This document shows positions 53,088-62,624 of a stretch of DNA of 64,000 bases, piece by piece (position 1 is the first letter of the stretch; each line of letters starts with the position of its first letter). A program made the position numbers and the translations under genes. The stretch spans positions 62,001-126,000 of the forward strand of contig JARIBW010000036.1 in the NCBI GenBank assembly GCA_029264355.1, given 5' to 3'. The stretch comes from Collinsella sp. Its GTDB lineage: Bacteria > Actinomycetota > Coriobacteriia > Coriobacteriales > Coriobacteriaceae. Below the pieces are notes generated by a model. That model was not told where the DNA came from. It made no database searches and saw only the letters and a list, made by a program, of their open reading frames with translations.

Positions 53088-53122
53088 AGTTCATAGCGCT
53101 TTAAGCTTTGCGAGCAAGGGAA

Positions 53123-54784
53123 CTACGCAAGCTCGGCAGTCTCGAAATGAGGCTTGGTCTGGGCATCGTAGTTGAAGGACTTCATGCGCTCGGAGCCGAT
53201 GTAGTTGTGAGCGTAGAACATGATCGGGATGACGGGCATGTCCTTGCCGATGGTTCCGCAGATCTTGCGGCAGGCGGCCTTGCGCTCCTCCTCGTCCTGG
53301 ATCTGACGGGCAGCCAACATGGCGGCGTCCATCTCCGGGTTGCTGTACTCCTCGTAGTTGTTGTCAGCACCGGTGAAGAAGTTCGGGTACAGGAAGTTGT
53401 CCATGGTCGGATAGTCGGCGGTCCAGCCGAGGCGGCCGAGGCTGAAGTTCTTGTCGCCGAGCTGCTGCAGATAGGTGGCCCACTCGACGGTCTCCTGCGT
53501 GACCGTGATGCCGACCTGCTCGAGATCGAGCTGGACGGAGGACATGAGATCGCCGTGATCGCCGTCGCCGTTGTAGTTCAGCGTGATCTCGATGTCGCGC
53601 TTGCCGTCAGCATCGGCGGGATACCCGGCCTCATCGAGGAGCTTGCCAGCGGCCTCGGGGTCGTACTTGCAATCCTCCCAGACGTTCTCGGGGGAATCGT
53701 CGATGGAGGTCGGCATGATGGACGTGGCCGGCATGCGGGAGCCCTCATACAGGGTGTCCACGATGTTCTGACGGTTGATGGCGAGGGAGACCGCGCGACG
53801 GACCTTCGGGTCGGACAGGAACGGATCCTGAGGGCCCGGGATCAGGAAGTAGGTGGAGAGCTCGGTGCCGAGCAGGCACTGCTTGCCGGGGGTGGAGGTG
53901 AAGCCGTCCTCGGACTCGCCGTACTTATCGATGCACTCCTTGATCTTGCCGCTCGGAATCGCCGCGAAATCGATGGAGCCGGCCTGGAACTCGTTGAAGG
54001 CGGTGTCGGGGTTCTTCTGGATGGACATGTAGACACCGTCGAGGCTGGGCTTGTCGCCATAGTAATCGTCGAAGCGGGCCAGGGAGATGTACTGGTTGTG
54101 CTTCCAGGGCTCGGTCATCATGAAGGGGCCGTTGCCGATGGGCTTCTCGAGGAACGCCTTGGGGTCCTCATCGGCGCATGCCGGGACGGGCGCGAGGCCG
54201 GGATGGCAGCAGACGGCCGGGAAGTCGGCCATGGGCTCGGAGAGCGTGACCTCAAGGGTCAGATCGTCGACGGCCTTGAGGCCGGAGAACTCATCGGCCG
54301 TGCCATCGTGGAACTCGGTGTAACCCGCGACCGGCGCGAGGTGGTAGCAGATGTCGGAAGGGGTCTCCATCTTGGGGGAGGCCACGCGCTTCCAACCGCG
54401 GATGAAGGACTCGGCATCGACGGCGTCGCCGTTGTGGAACTTCATGCCCTCGCGGAGCTTGAAGGTGTAGACACGGCCGTCCTCGGAGACCGCGGGGTCC
54501 TCGGCGGCGCAGCAGGGAACGGCGGAGGCGGAGTCCCAATCCCACTCCATGAGACCGTCGAACACGTTGAAGACGACCGCGGTGCCCTGATTCTCCTGAG
54601 CGTTGTACGGATCGATGAACGCGGGCTCGGAAAGATAGAAGTTCATAACGTTCTTGCCGGAAGCACCGCCGCCCTTGTCACCGCCGCCGCAGCCGGCGAG
54701 GGCAGCGACAGCGCCGGTGGCAAGCGCCCCGCCGATGAAGGCGCGACGACCCATGACGGGCTGGGAAAACTTGAAATTAGCCAT
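53123..54784 (-). CDS. oppA: Oligopeptide ABC transporter solute-binding lipoprotein
   Basis: 553-aa family-5 binding protein. The N-terminus has a twin-arginine motif GRRAFIG, a hydrophobic core and the lipobox LAGC followed by a Gly-rich linker, predicting a Tat-exported lipoprotein on the cell surface. Family blocks GMKFHNGDAVDAESFIRGW and KPIGNGPFMM are clear. AAGGAGG lies 6 nt before the ATG at 54784. First gene of the transporter cluster. Substrate specificity cannot be read from sequence. Confidence 0.92.
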   Translation of the reverse strand: MANFKFSQPVMGRRAFIGGALATGAVAALAGCGGGDKGGGASGKNVMNFYLSEPAFIDPYNAQENQGTAVVFNVFDGLMEWDWDSASAVPCCAAEDPAVSEDGRVYTFKLREGMKFHNGDAVDAESFIRGWKRVASPKMETPSDICYHLAPVAGYTEFHDGTADEFSGLKAVDDLTLEVTLSEPMADFPAVCCHPGLAPVPACADEDPKAFLEKPIGNGPFMMTEPWKHNQYISLARFDDYYGDKPSLDGVYMSIQKNPDTAFNEFQAGSIDFAAIPSGKIKECIDKYGESEDGFTSTPGKQCLLGTELSTYFLIPGPQDPFLSDPKVRRAVSLAINRQNIVDTLYEGSRMPATSIMPTSIDDSPENVWEDCKYDPEAAGKLLDEAGYPADADGKRDIEITLNYNGDGDHGDLMSSVQLDLEQVGITVTQETVEWATYLQQLGDKNFSLGRLGWTADYPTMDNFLYPNFFTGADNNYEEYSNPEMDAAMLAARQIQDEEERKAACRKICGTIGKDMPVIPIMFYAHNYIGSERMKSFNYDAQTKPHFETAELA

Positions 54785-55188
54785 GCCATCCTCCTTATAA
54801 CGCAGGTTCACGGGGCACGACGCCGGCTGCGCACCCCTTTGGTGCGACCGGAGTGCGAACACGTTGCCCTACCCCGTTGCGCTTCGCGATGCCGCTAGGC
54901 TGTGCGGCTTCGCGCGATGGTCAATACCATAGCGCACTTTTGCATAATGGAGTATGAGTTTTCTGCCCGATTCATGGCATATTCTTTAGTTTGTCAGAGT
55001 ACATGCAGGTAAAACAGCGCTTTAGTGCATAAAAGAACACGCGGTTGAATTGAATAATCGACGCTATGTTTCAACTGTGTAACGCAAGTTTCCCGCCAGC
55101 GCGCCTTTGACGGAAGCAAAACGACCGCTGGCCAATATCCCAAGTCAAGACAAGAGCCGATATGTTAGCCCCAGGCCGCTTGCAAACG
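54785..55188. other. Upstream region of the peptide transporter, no gene
   Basis: About 400 nt without a gene, much of it AT-rich (54925-55080), in contrast with the surroundings. It must carry the oppA promoter; several weak -10-like hexamers occur (e.g. near 54930 on the minus strand), none with a convincing -35. No recognisable CodY or other operator was found. Confidence 0.5.
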
Positions 55189-55219
55189 AAAAAGCCCGAC
55201 CGGACCATGCCGATCGGGC
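55189..55219 (-). terminator. Terminator of secG / glycolytic operon
   Basis: GCCCGATCGG-CATGGT-CCGGTCGGGC (10 bp, one mismatch) then UUUUU on the minus strand. Confidence 0.9.
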
Positions 55220-55243
55220 CCCGATGCTTCATGAGAGCACGTC

Positions 55244-55498
55244 CTACAGGCCGACGATGCCCTGCGGGAAGAAGAACATCGCCAATACGACGCAGGCGGC
55301 AAACACGCAAGCCACGATAACCGTGAGCTTGTCGAGGTTCTTCTCCATGACGCCGGTTGCGGTGCTGGAGTTGTACAGGGAGCTGGCGATCATGTCGGAA
55401 ACGCCGGTGCCCTTGCCGGAATGCATGAGGACGAGCGCGATGAGCAAAAGCGCGGACAGCGCCCACACGGCGAAGAGAACGATCTGCAACGGACCCAC
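55244..55498 (-). CDS. secG: Preprotein translocase subunit SecG
   Basis: 84 aa, two transmembrane helices (about 4-28 and 57-79) with the SecG loop HSGKGTGVSDM between them. The start is GTG at 55498, with AAGGAG 5 nt upstream. Last gene of gap-pgk-tpiA-gpmI-secG; secG next to glycolytic genes is common in Gram-positive bacteria. Confidence 0.92.
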   Translation of the reverse strand: MGPLQIVLFAVWALSALLLIALVLMHSGKGTGVSDMIASSLYNSSTATGVMEKNLDKLTVIVACVFAACVVLAMFFFPQGIVGL

Positions 55499-55684
55499 GA
55501 GGACTCCTTCTAGCCAAGAGAAACGTACAGCGGATAATGGTAGCACACTCCCCCGCCCTTCCGCGAAATTTCACTCGCCTTGGCCCTGATGGTCGGGGCC
55601 GTGCGCCCGGGGCGGGCAAAAGGCCGCCGCCCGAGATGGACGGCGGCCTTCCCATGCGGTAGCCGCAACCGTGATGCGCGGGCG

Positions 55685-57235
55685 CTACTCCTCAACGGCG
55701 AGGGCGCGACCCGTCATCTCGGCGCTGGGCTCGAGACCGGCCATGGCGAGCATGGTCGGGGCGATATCGGACAGGCGGCCGTCCTCGATGCCGACGAGCT
55801 TGGCGGCGTCGCTCACGATGATGAACGGCACGCGGTTGGTGGTGTGGGCGGTGAAGGGCTTCTTCTCCCCATCGACCTCGTCAAACATATGGTCGGCGTT
55901 GCCATGGTCGGCGGTGATCAGCGCAAAGCCGCCCTTGGCCTGGATGGCCGGGATGACCTTGGAAAGGGCCTCGTCGACGGCCTCGACCGCCTTGACGGCT
56001 GCATCGAACACGCCGGTGTGGCCGACCATGTCGCAGTTGGCGAAGTTCACGATGTAGAAATCGGCGCGATCCTCGTTGATCGCCTCGACGAGCTTCTCGG
56101 TGACCTCGGGGGCGCTCATCTCGGGCTTGAGATCGTATGTGGCGACCTTCGGGCTCGCGACGAGGACGCGCTCCTCGCCAGACTTGGGCTCCTCGATGCC
56201 GCCGTTCATGAAGAACGTGACATGCGCGTATTTCTCAGTCTCCGCGGTGTGGAGCTGCTTCAGCCCGTTGGCGGCGATGACGTCGGCGAGCACGTTCTCG
56301 GGGAACGTCTTGGGGAAGGCGACCTCGACGTCGAACGTCGGATCGTACTCGGTCATCGTCACGAAGTGGGACAACTCGATCTTCTCGCGCTCGAATCCGT
56401 CGAAATCGGCGTCGGTGAAGGCGCGGGTCATCTGACGGGCGCGATCCGGGCGGAAGTTGAAGAAGATGACGGCGTCGCCGGCGTGGATGCCCTCGTTGTG
56501 GCAGACGAACGGGTCGACGAACTCATCACCGCGCGGGTCCTTCTCATAAAAGGCCTTGATGCCGGCGACGGGATCGGCCTCGGCGTCGGAGGCGTTGACC
56601 AGCACGTCGTAGGCGCTCTGGATGCGCTCCCAACGGTTGTCGCGGTCCATGGCCCAATAGCGGCCGGAGACGGTGGCGATGCGGGCATCGCACCCGGTCT
56701 TCTCAGAGACCTCGGCCAGGAAGGCGGCGAGCTCGGAAACATAGCCGGCGCCGGACTGCGGGTCGACGTCGCGACCGTCCATGAAGCAATGGACGCGCAC
56801 GGTCTTCACGCCGCGCTCGGCGGCCATGGCGACGAGCGCTTCGCAGTGGCTCTGCATGGAGTGCACGCCACCGGGGCTCATGAGACCCATGAGGTGCAGG
56901 GTCTTGCCACTGGCTGCGCAATCGTCCATGGCGCCGAGAAAGACCGCGTTCTCCTTGAGGGACCCGTCCTTGATGGCGTTGTTGATGCGGGAGAGCTCCT
57001 GGAAGATGATGCGGCCGGCGCCGATGTTGAGGTGGCCGACCTCGGAGTTGCCCATCTGGCCGTCGGGAAGGCCGACGTCCTCGCCGGAAGCGCCGAGGGT
57101 GGTGTGCGGATACTTCGCATACAGGCCATCGATGAAGGGCGTGTCTGCCGCGCTGACGGCGTTGTCGGAACCCTCGGGTGCCAGACCGAAGCCGTCCATG
57201 ATGACGAGCAGAGCGGGAAGGTGGCGGTTAGCCAT
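55685..57235 (-). CDS. gpmI: 2,3-bisphosphoglycerate-independent phosphoglycerate mutase
   Basis: 516-aa Mn2+-dependent enzyme converting 3-phosphoglycerate to 2-phosphoglycerate. Ser64 in DGQMGNSEVGHLNIG is the phosphorylated residue; the metal sites include MDGFG near the N-terminus and TADHGNADHM near 440-450. Alkaline-phosphatase superfamily fold, intact length. It is 187 nt upstream of secG. Confidence 0.96.
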   Translation of the reverse strand: MANRHLPALLVIMDGFGLAPEGSDNAVSAADTPFIDGLYAKYPHTTLGASGEDVGLPDGQMGNSEVGHLNIGAGRIIFQELSRINNAIKDGSLKENAVFLGAMDDCAASGKTLHLMGLMSPGGVHSMQSHCEALVAMAAERGVKTVRVHCFMDGRDVDPQSGAGYVSELAAFLAEVSEKTGCDARIATVSGRYWAMDRDNRWERIQSAYDVLVNASDAEADPVAGIKAFYEKDPRGDEFVDPFVCHNEGIHAGDAVIFFNFRPDRARQMTRAFTDADFDGFEREKIELSHFVTMTEYDPTFDVEVAFPKTFPENVLADVIAANGLKQLHTAETEKYAHVTFFMNGGIEEPKSGEERVLVASPKVATYDLKPEMSAPEVTEKLVEAINEDRADFYIVNFANCDMVGHTGVFDAAVKAVEAVDEALSKVIPAIQAKGGFALITADHGNADHMFDEVDGEKKPFTAHTTNRVPFIIVSDAAKLVGIEDGRLSDIAPTMLAMAGLEPSAEMTGRALAVEE

Positions 57236-57305
57236 GGTGAATTCTCTCCTAGTTAAAAGAATGGGCCGCAGCGCTTGGCGCCGCGGCCCGATTGCAAGAC
57301 GGGTG

Positions 57306-58076
57306 TTACTCCGCGGCCTTCACGACCATCTCGGAGAAGTCCGCGGCCTTGAGAGACGCGCCGCCGACGAGGGCGCCGTCGACGTCGGGCTTGGCCACGA
57401 GCTCGGCGATGTTGCCGGGCTTGGCGGAGCCGCCGTAGAGCACGCGGATGCCATCGGCCATCTCGGCGCCGAAGAGCTCGACGAGCGCCTCGCGCACGGC
57501 GTGGCAGACCTCCTGGGCGTCATCGGCGGTGGCGGTCATGCCGGTGCCGATGGCCCAAATGGGCTCATAGGCGACGACGAGCTGATCGGCGGAAGCGAGC
57601 TCGAGACCCTCGAGACCGGCCTTCACCTGGGCCACGACATGCTCGACGTAGGTGCCGGCCTCGCGAACCTCGAGGGGCTCGCCGCAGCAGAAGACGGGAA
57701 CGATGCCGCCGGCGACGAGGGCCTTGGCCTTCTTGTTCTGGTCCTCATCGGACTCATGGAAATAGTCGCGACGCTCGGAGTGGCCGATGATGCAATGGGT
57801 GCAGCCGGCGGACTTGAGCATCGGGACGGAGGTCTCGCCGGTGTAGGCGCCGGAGGCCTCCCAGTAGCAGTTCTGAGCGCCCAGGGCGATGGCGGAACCC
57901 TCGAGCTTGTGGGCGACACAGCACAGGTCGATGGTGGGCGGGCACACGAGGACCTCGACGCCGGCGGGAACCTCGGGCAGGGCCTCGACGAGCTCGGCGG
58001 CGAGGGCCTTGGCGGCCTCGCGGTCGTTGTTCATCTTCCAGTTGCCCGCGATAAGGGTGGTGCGATTACTCGGCAT
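57306..58076 (-). CDS. tpiA: Triosephosphate isomerase
   Basis: 256 aa. The N-terminal GNWKMN carries the catalytic Lys, GHSERRDYFHE the His, and AYEPIWAIGTG the catalytic Glu. Its start overlaps the pgk stop by 11 nt, so translation is probably coupled. Confidence 0.96.
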   Translation of the reverse strand: MPSNRTTLIAGNWKMNNDREAAKALAAELVEALPEVPAGVEVLVCPPTIDLCCVAHKLEGSAIALGAQNCYWEASGAYTGETSVPMLKSAGCTHCIIGHSERRDYFHESDEDQNKKAKALVAGGIVPVFCCGEPLEVREAGTYVEHVVAQVKAGLEGLELASADQLVVAYEPIWAIGTGMTATADDAQEVCHAVREALVELFGAEMADGIRVLYGGSAKPGNIAELVAKPDVDGALVGGASLKAADFSEMVVKAAE

Positions 58077-59259
58077 CGTTCAGAGCCTCCACTCCAGGAA
58101 GGGCCTTACCCTCGACGAGCTCCATGGAAGCGCCACCGCCGGTGGAGATCCAGCTCATCTTGTCGGCCAGGTTGAACTTGTTGACGGCCGCGACGGAATC
58201 GCCGCCGCCGATGATGGAAGTGCAGTCGGCCTCGGCGACGGCCTCGGCGATGGCCTGAGTGCCGTGGGCGAAGTTGTCGAACTCGAAGACGCCCATGGGG
58301 CCGTTCCAGAAGACGGTCTTGGCGCCCTTGATGGCCTCGGCGTAGAGCTCCTCGGTCTTGGGGCCGATGTCCATGCCCTCGCGGTCATCGGGGATCGCGT
58401 TGGAGGCGACGACCTCGGGGACTGCGTCCTCGCCAAAGTGGTCGGCGACGCGGTTGTCGATGGGGAGCAGGATCTTGACGCCCTTCTCCTCGGCCTTCTT
58501 CAGCATCTCGCCGGCGCGCTCGACCCAGTCCTCCTCCTTGAGGGACTGGCCGACGCTCATGCCCTGGGCGAGGAAGAAGGTGTAGGCCATGCCACCGCCG
58601 ATGATCAGGGTGTCGGCGGAGTCGATGAGGTGATCGAGAACGCCGATCTTGGAGGAAACCTTGGAACCGCCGACGATGGCGACGAGCGGGCGCTCGGGGT
58701 TGGCGAAGATGCCGGTGAGGGTGTCGACCTCCTTCTCGAGCAAGAAGCCGGCCACGGCGGGCAGGTACTCGGCGGGACCCACGACGGAGCCCTGGGAGCG
58801 GTGGGCGGTGCCGAAGGCGTCGAGGACGAACACATCGCCGTAGGAAGCGAGCGTCTTGGCGATCTCGGGATCGTTCTTCTTCTCGCGCTTGTCGAAGCGG
58901 ACGTTCTCGAGCACGAGGATCTTGCCGGGCTCGAGAGCCTCGACGGCGGCGGCGGCCTTCTCGCCGTAGGTGTCGTCGACGAAGGTCACATCGAGGCCGG
59001 AGAGCTCGGCGAGCTTGGCGGCGACGGGCTCGAGGGAGAACTCGGCCTGGAAGCCAGTGCCGTCCGGACGGCCGAGGTGGCTCATGAGGATGACGCGGGC
59101 GTTGTGATCGACCAGGTACTTGATGGTCGGGAGAGCGGCGTTGATGCGCGTGGTGTCACCCACGACGCCGTCCTTGATCGGCACGTTGAAGTCGACGCGC
59201 ACGAGGACGCGCTTGCCGTCGACGTCGATGTCGCGGACGGTCTTCTTGGTGAAAGCCAT
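58066..59259 (-). CDS. pgk: Phosphoglycerate kinase
   Basis: 397 aa. Family motifs RVLVRVDFNVP (substrate), LMSHLGRPDGT and the nucleotide-binding GGGDSVAAVNKF near the C-terminus. AAAGGA lies 7 nt before the ATG at 59259. It is downstream of an intrinsic terminator after gap, so expression relative to gap is likely reduced or modulated. Confidence 0.96.
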   Translation of the reverse strand: MAFTKKTVRDIDVDGKRVLVRVDFNVPIKDGVVGDTTRINAALPTIKYLVDHNARVILMSHLGRPDGTGFQAEFSLEPVAAKLAELSGLDVTFVDDTYGEKAAAAVEALEPGKILVLENVRFDKREKKNDPEIAKTLASYGDVFVLDAFGTAHRSQGSVVGPAEYLPAVAGFLLEKEVDTLTGIFANPERPLVAIVGGSKVSSKIGVLDHLIDSADTLIIGGGMAYTFFLAQGMSVGQSLKEEDWVERAGEMLKKAEEKGVKILLPIDNRVADHFGEDAVPEVVASNAIPDDREGMDIGPKTEELYAEAIKGAKTVFWNGPMGVFEFDNFAHGTQAIAEAVAEADCTSIIGGGDSVAAVNKFNLADKMSWISTGGGASMELVEGKALPGVEALNDAE

Positions 59260-59310
59260 GTCCATTCCTTTCCTATTTGACGAGCGGCGGACGATGTGTC
59301 CGCCCGCTTG

Positions 59311-59352
59311 AAAAAGGGCGCGACCCCGGGCATACGCCATGAGGCCGCGCCC
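59311..59352 (-). terminator. Intercistronic terminator between gap and pgk
   Basis: GGGCGCG paired with CGCGCCC at the base of a long stem (59316-59352), followed by UUUUU (59311-59315) on the minus strand. It probably terminates part of the gap transcripts and lets the rest read into pgk. Confidence 0.75.
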
Positions 59353-59394
59353 TCCTATAGACGCTTGGTCTAGATGCGAGAGTTAGAGCGCAAC

Positions 59395-60420
59395 TTAGGC
59401 GACGAACTTCTCGAAGTACTTGATGGTGCGAACCATCTGGGAGGTGTAGGAGTTCTCGTTGTCGTACCAAGAAACAACCTGAACCAGGGTCTGACCATTG
59501 CCGAGCGGGTTGCACATGGTCTGGGTGGCGTCGAAGATGGAGCCGTGGGTCTCGCCGATGATGTCGGTGGAGACGATGTCGTCCTCGTTGTAGGCGAAGG
59601 TCTCGGAGATGGTCTCAGCGTAAGCCTTCATGGCAGCGTTGACCTCGTCGACGGTGACCTCCTTGTCGACAACGGCGTAGAGGTTGGTGAGGGAGCCGGT
59701 CGGCGTGGGGACGCGCTGGGCGGCACCGATCAGCTTGCCGTTGAGCTCAGGCAGGACCAGGCCGATGGCCTTGGCGGCACCGGTGGAGTTGGGGACGATG
59801 TTGACGGCGCAGGCGCGGCCGCGACGCTTGTTGCCCTTGCGCTGCGGGCCGTCCAGCGGCATCTGGTCGCCGGTCCAGGCGTGAATGGTGGTCATGATGC
59901 CGGACACGATGGGGGCGAAGTCGTTCAGACCCTTGGCCATCGGGGCGAGGCAGTTGGTGGTGCAGGAAGCCGCGGAGATGATGTTGTCCTCAGCGGTCAG
60001 CTGCTCATGGTTGACGTTGTAGACGATGGTGGGCAGGTCGTTGCCGGCCGGAGCGGAGATGACGACCTTCTTGGCGCCGGCGTTGATGTGGGCCTGGGCC
60101 TTATCCTTGGAGGTGTAGAAACCGGTGCACTCGAGCACGACGTCGACGTCGAGATCGCCCCAAGGCAGGTTGTTGGCGTCCGCCTCCTTGTAGATCTTGA
60201 TCTCCTTGCCGTCGACGATGATGGAATCCTCGGTAGCCTCGACCTTGTGATCACGGGAGTAGTTGCCCTGCGTGGAGTCGTACTTCAGCAGGTACGCGAG
60301 CATGTCGGGAGAGGTGAGGTCGTTGATGGCGACGATCTCGGAGCCCTCGTGACCGAACATCTGGCGGAAGGCCAGACGGCCGATGCGACCGAAGCCGTTG
60401 ATAGCAACCTTAACTGCCAT
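59395..60420 (-). CDS. gap: Glyceraldehyde-3-phosphate dehydrogenase
   Basis: 341 aa. NAD-binding GFGRIGR (9-15) with Asp34 typical of NAD-specific enzymes, and the catalytic Cys153 in [12 protein letters not shown]. First gene of the lower-glycolysis cluster and preceded by two LacI-type palindromes. Confidence 0.97.
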   Translation of the reverse strand: MAVKVAINGFGRIGRLAFRQMFGHEGSEIVAINDLTSPDMLAYLLKYDSTQGNYSRDHKVEATEDSIIVDGKEIKIYKEADANNLPWGDLDVDVVLECTGFYTSKDKAQAHINAGAKKVVISAPAGNDLPTIVYNVNHEQLTAEDNIISAASCTTNCLAPMAKGLNDFAPIVSGIMTTIHAWTGDQMPLDGPQRKGNKRRGRACAVNIVPNSTGAAKAIGLVLPELNGKLIGAAQRVPTPTGSLTNLYAVVDKEVTVDEVNAAMKAYAETISETFAYNEDDIVSTDIIGETHGSIFDATQTMCNPLGNGQTLVQVVSWYDNENSYTSQMVRTIKYFEKFVA

Positions 60421-60556
60421 GTGTGTCTCCTTTCATTGGACCTCCCGCGGGCTGGCTGCCCGCCGTTGAAGTCCGAAAACTAACCACTTGCCAAATATAC
60501 CTTTTTTCCGCTTGCACAATCGCGTGATTGGCAACTTTCGGCCAAAAGTCCCTCTT

Positions 60557-60622
60557 TGAAACGTTTCACCTCGCTATCCACCCCCAGAACCAGGGGTTGC
60601 GTAAACGGTTGAGACGTTTCAA
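60557..60622. promoter_or_regulatory. Twin palindromic operators upstream of gap
   Basis: TGAAACGTTTCA is perfect at 60557-60568 and TTGAGACGTTTCAA at 60609-60622, 53 nt centre to centre. The CG-centred dyad resembles LacI-family operators rather than the classical 14-bp CcpA cre. The second site overlaps the end of whiA. They lie upstream of the candidate gap -10 TATATT near 60500. Confidence 0.65.
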
Positions 60623-61566
60623 TCCCCTTCCCGCGGCGCCCGTGCCTCCTCGACCATCTTCTCCAGCCGCAGCACGCGGTGATAGAGGGCCGATTTCGAC
60701 AGGGGCGGTTGCGCCATCTCGCCGAGGTCGCGCAGAGACAGGTCGGGATGATCCTCGCGCAAACGGCAAAACGTCTCGAGCGCCTCGGGCAGACCGGGGC
60801 GCAGCCCCAGCTCTTCGAGGGCCTCGATGAGCTCGAGTTGGCGCTGGGCCGCACCGGCGCTGCGCGTCTGGTTGGCCAACTCGGCATTCACGCGCCGATT
60901 CACCTGGTTCTTCACGTGCTTGACCGCACGGGCCTCCTCGATCTCCGCGACGGCTCGCACGGCCCCGAGCTTTGAAAGCAGGCGCCTGATATCCTCCGCG
61001 CTCTTGACGTACACCGCATAGGCGCCCCTGCGCGGGTTGACGCGCGCCTGGACCCCCATACCGCAGATGAGGTCGGCCAGGTCATGGGCGAACTGAGCTC
61101 CCTGCACGGCGATCTCGAGATGGAAGTCGCCGCGCGGGTCGGCCACGAAACCGCCGGCGATGAGGCTGCCGCGCACAAATGCGCGACGGCAGCAGGCGCG
61201 GTTCGCGACATGCTTGGGCACACCGGCGACCAAGCCCCCCGAGCGGTCGAGGATGCCCAGCAAGATGAGAGCCTTTTCCAGGTCGGGCTGATCGGGCAGC
61301 ACGATGAGGTAATTGCGCACGCGGTGCAGGACGGAGCGGCGGACGGTGAGATCGGTCTTGAGTTTCAAGATCTTGTGCGTGAGCTCGATCATCGTGCGCG
61401 CGACCGCGCCCGTCTCCGTGGCGACCTGAAGTTGATACCCCCCGCGCCCGCTGATCGAAAGCGTGCCGCACACGCGGACGAGCGCGGCGAGCGTCGAGAC
61501 GTCGCAGTACGCGCATTCGGGAGCGCAGCGGGCGAGCTCGTCGCGAACCTCTGCCGTGAAGGACAT
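60619..61566 (-). CDS. whiA: Sporulation/cell-division regulator WhiA
   Basis: 315-aa DNA-binding protein with an N-terminal region of homing-endonuclease-like fold (about 1-220) and a C-terminal HTH (about 230-310, LSLRDLGEMAQPPLSKSALYHRVLRLEK). Conserved from Actinobacteria to Firmicutes. Its start immediately follows the yvcK stop (0 nt gap). In streptomycetes it works with WhiB; no WhiB gene is in the window. Confidence 0.95.
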   Translation of the reverse strand: MSFTAEVRDELARCAPECAYCDVSTLAALVRVCGTLSISGRGGYQLQVATETGAVARTMIELTHKILKLKTDLTVRRSVLHRVRNYLIVLPDQPDLEKALILLGILDRSGGLVAGVPKHVANRACCRRAFVRGSLIAGGFVADPRGDFHLEIAVQGAQFAHDLADLICGMGVQARVNPRRGAYAVYVKSAEDIRRLLSKLGAVRAVAEIEEARAVKHVKNQVNRRVNAELANQTRSAGAAQRQLELIEALEELGLRPGLPEALETFCRLREDHPDLSLRDLGEMAQPPLSKSALYHRVLRLEKMVEEARAPREGD

Positions 61567-62622
61567 TTACCTCATCACCTCCGCGAGTGCGGCGGCGAGG
61601 CGCCCGGCATCATGGACGGCCGGAGACCCCCCACCCGTGAAATCCCGTATGACGACGCGCCCGACAAGAGAGCCGATGCGCTCGAGGTCGGCGTCGCTCG
61701 CCCCGATCGGCCCGAACGGCGCCCGCTTGGCGGCGTCGATCATCGCAGCCGAAACCGGGCCCTCGTCCGCCCCGGCATGCTCGGCCGCCTCTCGGGCGGA
61801 GCGTTCGACGATGCGCTGCCAGGCGCGTTTCTCATAGGGTTGGACGAACTCAGGCCCTTGCGCCCGATGGACCAAGACGGCGTCGAGCGCGCCCTCGAGA
61901 CCGCAGGAGACCAAGGCCTCCACGTGATCGGCCACGCTCATGCCCGCGGTCTCGCCCAGCGAGTCGATTTTGGGGCACACGAACACCCGGGTGGCGCCGG
62001 TGGCCAAAAGCGCATCGCGGATCCCGGGGACCAGCACGTTGGGGATGATGGAGGTGAACAGGGAGCCCGGGCCGAGGACCACGAGATCCGCGTTGAGAAT
62101 CGCCTCGACGGCCTCCTCGTTCGCCGTGGGGCGCGACGGCTCGAGTCGAACTTCGGACATGGCGCGCATGCCATAGGAGATGCGGGCCTGACCATGCACC
62201 GTATCGCCCTCGCGCGTGCGCCCGGAGAGGCTCACGAGTTCCAAGGTCGAGGGATGCACGTGTCCGACGCACTCGAGCAGGCGCTCGCACATGCGAATCG
62301 CGCCGACAAACGAATCGGCCTCCTTGGCGAGCGCCACCAACAGCAAGTTGCCGAGTGCATGGTCGTCGATGTAGGGGAAGCGGTGGGCGAACGCGCGCGC
62401 GAGTGGGGCGTCGGGATCGGCCGCCAGCGCGGACAGGCACTTGCGCACATCTCCGGGCGGCACGATGTGCTCCCGTTCGCGCAAAAGACCGGTCGAACCG
62501 CCATCGTCGGCCATGGCGACCACCGAATCGATGTGCGCGCCCATGAGCCGAAGGGCCGCGATGAGGCGCGGCTGGCCGGTGCCGCCGCCGATGGAAACCG
62601 CTTTGAGGCGTTGATCGGACAT
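61567..62622 (-). CDS. YvcK/CofD-like protein
   Basis: 352-aa protein of the UPF0052/YvcK group related to CofD. GGGTGQPRL (about 11-19), MADDGGSTGLLR, GDVRKCLSALA, and DLVVLGPGSLFTSIIPN are the family blocks. In other bacteria YvcK binds UDP-sugars and affects peptidoglycan and carbon metabolism. The start at 62622 (MSDQRLKAV) lies 2 nt after the rapZ stop. Middle gene of rapZ-yvcK-whiA. Confidence 0.93.
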   Translation of the reverse strand: MSDQRLKAVSIGGGTGQPRLIAALRLMGAHIDSVVAMADDGGSTGLLREREHIVPPGDVRKCLSALAADPDAPLARAFAHRFPYIDDHALGNLLLVALAKEADSFVGAIRMCERLLECVGHVHPSTLELVSLSGRTREGDTVHGQARISYGMRAMSEVRLEPSRPTANEEAVEAILNADLVVLGPGSLFTSIIPNVLVPGIRDALLATGATRVFVCPKIDSLGETAGMSVADHVEALVSCGLEGALDAVLVHRAQGPEFVQPYEKRAWQRIVERSAREAAEHAGADEGPVSAAMIDAAKRAPFGPIGASDADLERIGSLVGRVVIRDFTGGGSPAVHDAGRLAAALAEVMR

Positions 62623-62624
62623 CG

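Noticed and set aside
60557..60568. CcpA cre site at gap
   Set aside because: The dyad is 12 nt with a direct AAACGTTT core and does not fit the 14-nt cre pattern (TGWAANCGNTNWCA); a LacI-type site in general is the safer call.
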